In this document: positions 62,420 to 64,000 of the stretch, piece after piece
Numbering within the stretch: the stretch's first letter is position 1
How the letters are laid out: every line of letters begins with the position of its first letter
NCBI GenBank assembly: GCA_018268105.1
Contig: JAFDXG010000056.1
Span: 46,951 to 110,950 of the forward strand
DNA length: 64,000 bases
Reading direction: 5' to 3'
From: Bacteroidota bacterium
GTDB taxonomy: Bacteria; Bacteroidota; Bacteroidia; Chitinophagales; Chitinophagaceae
The notes under the pieces: model-generated
Seen by the model: only the letters and a program-made list of their open reading frames with translations
Told to the model about the DNA's origin: nothing
The model's database searches: none
Translations under genes and position numbers: made by a program

Positions 62420-63692
62420 TTCTATAAATAGCACCCCTAAAATATTTGCATCTATAATTACTATCGGCGATGAACTGCTGATAGGGCAGGTAATAGATAC
62501 CAACAGCGCCTGGATGGCACAGGAACTTAACAAAGCTGGTATCTGGCTCCGGCGTAGGGTAGCCGTTGGAGATAGTAAAGAAGAGATTGTCTATACTTTG
62601 GATGAAGAAAGCCGGCATGCTTCTATAATATTGATAACAGGCGGACTTGGTCCGACTGCCGATGATATAACCAAACCTGTATTGTGTGAATACTTTAACG
62701 GAAAGCTTGTGACAGATGAAGATGCCTTGGCAAATGTAACTTCAATTTTTGCCAGGCTCAACCGGCCAATGATAGAACGTAACAGGAAGCAGGCAGAAGT
62801 GCCGGATACCTGTACGGTCATACCTAATAAAAGAGGAACCGCCCCTGGTATGTGGTTTGAGAAAGACGGGAAAATATATGTGAGTATGCCCGGTGTACCC
62901 CACGAGATGAAAGGTATGATGACAGATTATGTTATTCCGCAATTGCAAAAGCATTTTACTTTCCCGTTTATAGATCATCGCACATTGCTTACTGCTGGTA
63001 TCGGCGAATCTTTTATTGCCGAAAAAATATCAGGGTGGGAGGGTGCACTTCCTTCTCATCTCAAACTCGCGTACCTGCCCAATTACGGTATGGTGCGGTT
63101 ACGCATTACCGGTACTGATTCGGATAATTATCGCCTGCAACAAGATTTAAATACACAGTTCAGCCTGTTAAAGGATTTAGTAAAAGACTGGATGGTGGTG
63201 GATGAAGATATTCCCATGCAGCAGGTAATAGGAAAACTTTTGTTGAAAAGAAATGCTACTGTAGCCACAGCCGAAAGTTGTACCGGAGGTTATATAGCAC
63301 ATCTTATCACTTCTGTAGCCGGATCTTCGGAATATTTTAAAGGCAGTATAGTGAGTTATGCAAACGCAGTGAAGGAACAGATACTTGGGGTGCCACACCA
63401 GGTGCTGGATAGTGTAGGCGCCGTAAGTGAAGAAACTGTACGGCAAATGGTGACAGGTGCTTTGGCAGCATTGGATACCGAGTATGCTGTTGCAACCTCA
63501 GGTATAATGGGACCGGGCGGGGGTACCCCCGAAAAACCGGTGGGCACTGTGTGGATAGCTGCAGGCAATAAGAAAAGAATAATAACAGAGTGTTTCCATC
63601 TCAGGTACGATCGAAGCAGGAATATAGAAATGGCGGCCACTTTTGCACTCAATATGTTGCGAAAAGTAATTGAGATGGATTTGGGTTCATAG
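62400..63692 (+). CDS. cinA: CinA: competence/damage-inducible protein with NMN deamidase domain
   Basis: 430 residues from the ATG at 62400 inside the Uma2 gene. N-terminal MoaB/Mog-like domain (about 15-185): 'ASIITIGDELLIGQVIDTNSAWMAQEL', 'ILITGGLGPTADDITKPVL'. C-terminal PncC domain (about 275-430): 'TVATAESCTGGYIAHLITSVAGSSEYFKGSIVSYANAVKE', 'YAVATSGIMGPGGGTPEKPVGTVWIA'. The enzyme deamidates NMN and hydrolyses ADP-ribose in NAD recycling. Full-length and apparently intact. Confidence 0.93.
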   Translation: MMVQVSDSINSTPKIFASIITIGDELLIGQVIDTNSAWMAQELNKAGIWLRRRVAVGDSKEEIVYTLDEESRHASIILITGGLGPTADDITKPVLCEYFNGKLVTDEDALANVTSIFARLNRPMIERNRKQAEVPDTCTVIPNKRGTAPGMWFEKDGKIYVSMPGVPHEMKGMMTDYVIPQLQKHFTFPFIDHRTLLTAGIGESFIAEKISGWEGALPSHLKLAYLPNYGMVRLRITGTDSDNYRLQQDLNTQFSLLKDLVKDWMVVDEDIPMQQVIGKLLLKRNATVATAESCTGGYIAHLITSVAGSSEYFKGSIVSYANAVKEQILGVPHQVLDSVGAVSEETVRQMVTGALAALDTEYAVATSGIMGPGGGTPEKPVGTVWIAAGNKKRIITECFHLRYDRSRNIEMAATFALNMLRKVIEMDLGS

Positions 63693-64000
63693 CTATTAAG
63701 ATATTATTCGAACTTTTGCTGTAAATATCTCTATTACTCCAGTATACTTATTTTGTATAGTGGAACAAATGTTTTGCCAGTAGGGGCGGGACACAGCGTT
63801 CCGTAAGAACGTATTTTGAGTGCAAAGTCGGGGATTTCGCACAGCAAGAGTATTTCAAATTATCACCGCATTTATTTTTCTAATGTCAGTGATGTTTTAC
63901 AAATAAGTAGTAATATCAGATTGTTTGAACAGGACCTGTAAACCATTTCTTAACGGATACATGCCACCATATCCAAAGGAAAAACAATGTTAGTCCTACA
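63693..64000. other. 308 bp after cinA to the window edge
   Basis: No gene, tRNA or clear repeat seen. A small hairpin CGTTC/GAACG with a 5-nt loop lies near 63799-63813. A gene beginning beyond the edge cannot be excluded. Confidence 0.4.

Noticed and set aside
63780..63860. GC-richer patch after cinA as a possible RNA gene or repeat
   Set aside because: Only a 5-bp hairpin is present, with no tRNA-like fold and no second copy in the window.

Overview
The window looks like a chromosome segment of a Bacteroidota bacterium, most likely Chitinophagaceae or a close Sphingobacteria-type relative. The grounds are: promoters with the Bacteroidota -7 box TAnnTTTG sitting 5-20 nt before start codons; a secreted metalloprotease with a type IX secretion C-terminal sorting domain; a TPR-PD40-OmpA protein; a bacterial HU-CCDC81-type protein; many short lipoproteins with an 'SC' lipobox; and a flexirubin/aryl-polyene type pigment locus. 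No rRNA, tRNA, CRISPR array, insertion sequence or prophage was seen. The taxonomic call is inference, since there is no marker such as 16S.

Layout. 1-12.1 kb: an edge-truncated secreted protein, an outer-membrane barrel, then housekeeping genes (menI-like thioesterase, NUDIX, pyrE, periplasmic HMA protein, kdsA, ndk, nrnA-like DHH phosphoesterase, FKBP lipoprotein, folP, DUF1599, SPFH, YpdA-like reductase). 12.3-15.1 kb: queE, folD and a class I aminotransferase. 15.2-26.0 kb: a tightly packed 14-gene co-directional locus that is the most distinctive part of the window. It holds ketosynthases, a chain-length-factor-like partner, an ACP, two hotdog dehydratase-like proteins, a thioesterase, a methyltransferase, a halogenase-like flavoprotein, a LolA-like protein, a polysaccharide-deacetylase-like protein and lipoproteins. 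Several reading frames overlap by 7-23 nt. The gene set matches the polyene-chain and export half of flexirubin/aryl-polyene loci. The aryl starter genes, ketoreductase, acyltransferase, MMPL exporter and dialkylresorcinol genes are not in the window.

26.1-38.4 kb: stand-alone RlmK-like methyltransferase, a two-gene ABC-ATPase plus TOPRIM/DUF4276-like unit that resembles a defence module, acetoacetyl-CoA synthetase, AI-2E-type membrane protein, DUF535 protein, PorE-like OmpA protein, glutamine amidotransferase, lipoprotein MsrA and an unknown lipoprotein. 38.5-42.1 kb: a DtxR/MntR-type regulator with a visible operator over its own promoter, overlapping a MntH-Usp fusion transporter, then an AlkB-like dioxygenase. 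42.2-49.3 kb: a decayed MetE-like gene, a membrane-anchored TIR protein, the T9SS metalloprotease, a CNT nucleoside transporter and thioredoxin. 49.4-63.7 kb: dnaE, NlpC/P60 lipoprotein, HU-CCDC81-like protein, a 131-bp palindromic element, outer-membrane barrel plus a large TPR protein, DoxX, DacB/PBP4, Uma2 nuclease-fold protein and cinA.

Strongest leads. (1) The two hotdog proteins at the ends of the pigment locus keep complementary halves of a FabZ active site (His in one, Glu in the other), which predicts an obligate heterodimer. (2) The ATPase/TOPRIM pair at 27.9-29.6 kb. (3) The palindromic element at 54.85 kb. (4) The MetE-like pseudogene with a short frame-shifting 5' deletion. (5) The operator/-7-box overlap in front of mntR-mntH.
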